Assembly (NCBI GenBank): GCA_947685225.1
Contig: CANTUV010000035.1
Coordinates: 3,975,501 to 4,039,500 of the forward strand
Source of the DNA: Garcia nutans
Taxonomy: Eukaryota; Streptophyta; Magnoliopsida; Malpighiales; Euphorbiaceae
Direction: 5' to 3'
Length of the DNA stretch: 64,000 bases
The notes beneath the pieces were generated by a model that saw nothing but the letters and a program-made list of their open reading frames with translations, ran no database searches and had not been told where the DNA came from. Positions within the stretch are counted from its first letter, which is position 1; the number at the start of each line of letters is the position of its first letter. A program made the translations under genes and the position numbers. This document shows, in pieces, positions 61,688-64,000 of the stretch.

Positions 61688-62210
61688 AAGGCTGCTTGTC
61701 ATATTCGTTCAATCAGCTTGCCATCCAGATCTTATCCTCTAGATATCAGCATTGAGGAGCAGTTGTACAAGTTGAAGACATCACAGTCCTCATAAATAGG
61801 TCAAAAATGATGGAATGTGTGGATGATTTGCTTCAACTGCCAACAGCCCAACATACTCTCTCCAATGAGAGGTAAGAGTAAATTAGTGCCGTGGTGTTTG
61901 AGTCCATCATATCTTTCATTTCTCAGCCACAGGCAAAATCATAGTCTTTTATCATCTCAAGATTAATGCAATCCAAGCATGTTTCATGTGCAGTGGAAAT
62001 TGAAGTGAATGAAGCGGAGAAGGTTGATGCTGAATTGCTTAACTTGAAGTAGTTCAGCAAGGACATTGACCTTTTACAACTTCAAAATGTTGTGAAAGGA
62101 TTGGGGGCATTGGAATCAAGCATTGCAAGAAGCAGAGTAAGAACTTGACTGCATCTATAGGCGATTGGTAAAAAACTTAAGCATCCCTTCTTGACATTTT
62201 GAATCATTAG
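61688..62210 (+). pseudogene. DUF241 copy 7, heavily decayed
   Basis: The usual start MAACH is present as AAAAAAGGCTGCTTGTCAT, so the initiating ATG is lost. SIRSISLPSRS-like and SIEEQLYKLKTSQSS parts follow. Then there is a stop, a deletion of about 100 codons after TLSNER near 61872, and a rejoining at VVFESIISFISQPQAKS. A shifted C-terminal part (LLQLQNVVKGLGALESSI) ends near 62210. A TATAAAAG box at 61600-61607 and the shared upstream block remain. It is the last copy, directly before the BAHD gene. Confidence 0.8.
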
Positions 62211-62612
62211 TTTTGTTAATTCTGTCAACTTCCCAACACAATTTTGTGCCATAGAATTTAGATTTTTATATACAGCTGTAGAAAATAAAGTTAAAGAGTA
62301 ATATACTCATTTGAGAACATTTCCCTCAATTTACCTATTTTCTCCTCTCAATATATCTTCTATTTGCAATTTTATGTTATATTTCATTATAAAACAGTTA
62401 GAACTGTGTTTATAACGTTGAGTTTTAGGAGTATCATGTTGTGTTTTGAATGGGGGACTTGACTAGCACTAATATTGTTCATAATCAATGAAAACAATCA
62501 AACATGAACTTTGACTTGGCACACTGATTACAGGGAAACATTAACATCTGAAATCAAAAGAGAATAGTTTTTATTTGGATGGAATAAATGGCAGTCTCAA
62601 AAATTGAGCAAA

Positions 62613-63949
62613 TCAAGAGGATAGAGCCTCCATGAACTCTGTATCTTTTTCCATAGCATGTAACGTCTCATGCAAAAGGCAAGCCTGAATATCCACACTC
62701 CTCTCTTCCACTCCAGGAAAAACTGTCAGCTTCCCATCATAATTGTTCCCCGCCCCACCTCGCACCGCCGTTGGTCTACCCCATCCAAAGTCATTATCAA
62801 AAACATTGAACCGTGGTGAGCTTGCGACAATCAAAGCATTGCTTGCAGCAGAACTAAGTTTTGATAATTTAGGGCTCTTAGCCCAACTTTCCAAGTTCTT
62901 TCTCACTTCACTATCTGTTTGTCTACCAACCATCTTGTTTATTTGCAAAGCAGCGAAGCCTAATCCATTCTCTAACAGCTCCCCTGCTGTTGTTGTTGCT
63001 GTTCCAAATAGTACTGCATTTCCAAAATAATCATCTGGCAACGGTGGCTGCAATCTTTGCCTCATGTTTACTAGTATCCGGCAATAAATTTCTTGATCAG
63101 AATCAATATTTTTAGTGCGAATTATGGATTTCCAAAGTTGACCCAAGAGTGCTTGAAGAGATGAAATTTTTGATGTACCAATATCAGCATTGGCTTTAGC
63201 TTTAAGTTCTGCAATTTTTTTCTTGGAAAAATGGAATACTCATTCTTGCAGAGGAGGTGGGATAAATCTGTTAGAAATTGTTGCTTGGTATGAGAATCGA
63301 ACCCCAATTGGGTGATCAATTCCATCAAGAAACCAATCCAATCCAAAAACTGGAGAAGCTGCTGCAATAATGTTTCTCCAGAAATTCTTGAATTTTCAGA
63401 CCAAGAATTGACAAATTTCCAGAAAGAAGTCCCATCAACCACTCCATGGTTATAAGTGCAGCCAATGAAAATCCCATCAACAAGCGCAGTCACTTGAATT
63501 GCAAGCAAAGGCTTGGAAATACCGTCAAAATTATAAACCCCATTCATCAAGAAAAAAGAATGAGCAATTCTTGGAACAAAGCAAGTCTCGAGAATGTCAG
63601 CTAGAGTAACACCATTAGCAACAGCATGGACAAATTGAGCACCAGCGCCATTACAATCAATAAAGAAAGAAGTAGTCTTATCTTTATTCTCCACCATGGA
63701 AAGGCGGCCGGCGAATGGAGTGAAGATGTCCAGGGTACGAGACAAAGAATCTTTCAAATGTTCAATTACATTATTGTTTCGTAACCCTGTAATTTGCTGA
63801 CTAGTGGGTTTGAGAAAGAGAAGGCCTCTCTGTGTGTAATCAAGTACAAGAAATGGAAGATCAAATGGAGTTAATTCGATCTTTGGAGCTGAAATATTAG
63901 TATTTGTGGGTTTTACAATGGTATTTGAGATATATTCAATATGATCCAT
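62613..63949 (-). pseudogene. BAHD acyltransferase (HCT-like/At3g50280-like) with frameshift and nonsense codon
   Basis: BAHD enzymes transfer acyl groups from CoA thioesters to alcohols or amines in plant specialised metabolism. The start at 63949 gives MDHIEYISNTIVKP, then IELTPFDLPFLVLDYTQRGL, SRTLDIFTPFAGRL, the catalytic HGVVDG (HxxxD), SFWKFVNSWSE, and later LLGQLWKSIIRTKN, LPDDYFGNAV, the conserved DFGWG, and EDxxF-like KDTEFMEALSS near the end. About 445 codons is normal for the family and no intron is needed. Near 63375 one extra base shifts the frame just after SENSRIS. In the shifted frame PVFGLDWFLDGIDHP continues to a TGA at 63240-63242 where the family has arginine (LQE-stop-VFHFSKKK). 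Both catalytic motifs are kept, so the decay is recent, or one or both sites are sequence errors. Confidence 0.85.
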
Positions 63950-64000
63950 TGATTCTAGAGCACTGCCTCCTATTTGCATAACATGTTTAATCATATTTTT

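Overview
The window is nuclear DNA from a flowering plant, almost certainly a eudicot. It is AT-rich, its genes carry many GT-AG introns, and its protein families are plant-specific (CURLY LEAF Polycomb methyltransferase, a caffeoyl-CoA O-methyltransferase relative, DUF241 proteins, a BAHD acyltransferase). It also holds Ty1/copia retrotransposons primed by initiator tRNA-Met and Stowaway- and hAT-type MITEs. I cannot name the species from sequence alone.

Layout. 1-2047 is AT-rich intergenic DNA with a Stowaway-like MITE, a diverged ~120-bp tandem repeat and the promoter of a caffeoyl-CoA O-methyltransferase-like gene. That gene (2048-3863, +) has six recognisable exons but three small insertions break its reading frame. 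3864-8242 has no gene I can support, but contains a perfect 53-bp inverted repeat. An intact five-exon F-box/LRR gene (8243-10335, +) converges on a GPI-anchored PLC-like phosphodiesterase gene (11891-14342, -). A complete 17-exon CURLY LEAF (CLF) gene follows (16687-25903, -).

The most unusual part is 26.9-35.1 kb. Two kilobase-scale arrays of related short repeats (TATGAGTTGG-type on the left, their reverse-complement type on the right) lie in opposite orientation around a decayed multi-exon gene. That gene has a DUF1985-like domain of the kind carried by Ulp1-associated transposable elements. I read this as a foldback-type composite element whose arms were amplified in different ways.

35-40 kb is gene-poor and contains a second Stowaway-like MITE. 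40-62 kb is a tandem array of about seven DUF241 gene copies in one orientation. Two are intact (48757-49587 and 59670-60503), one is broken only by a frameshift in a T-run, and four are truncated or disrupted. A copia element with 5-bp target duplications sits inside the first copy, another lies just 3' of the fourth, and a hAT-type MITE with four strong hairpins lies between copies 2 and 3. Several copies share their TATA box and about 0.5 kb of upstream DNA, so whole gene units were duplicated. At the right edge a BAHD acyltransferase gene (62613-63949, -) keeps its catalytic motifs but has a frameshift and an in-frame stop.

Exon limits were set by hand from splice consensus, reading phase and family knowledge. 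No alignment or database search was run.
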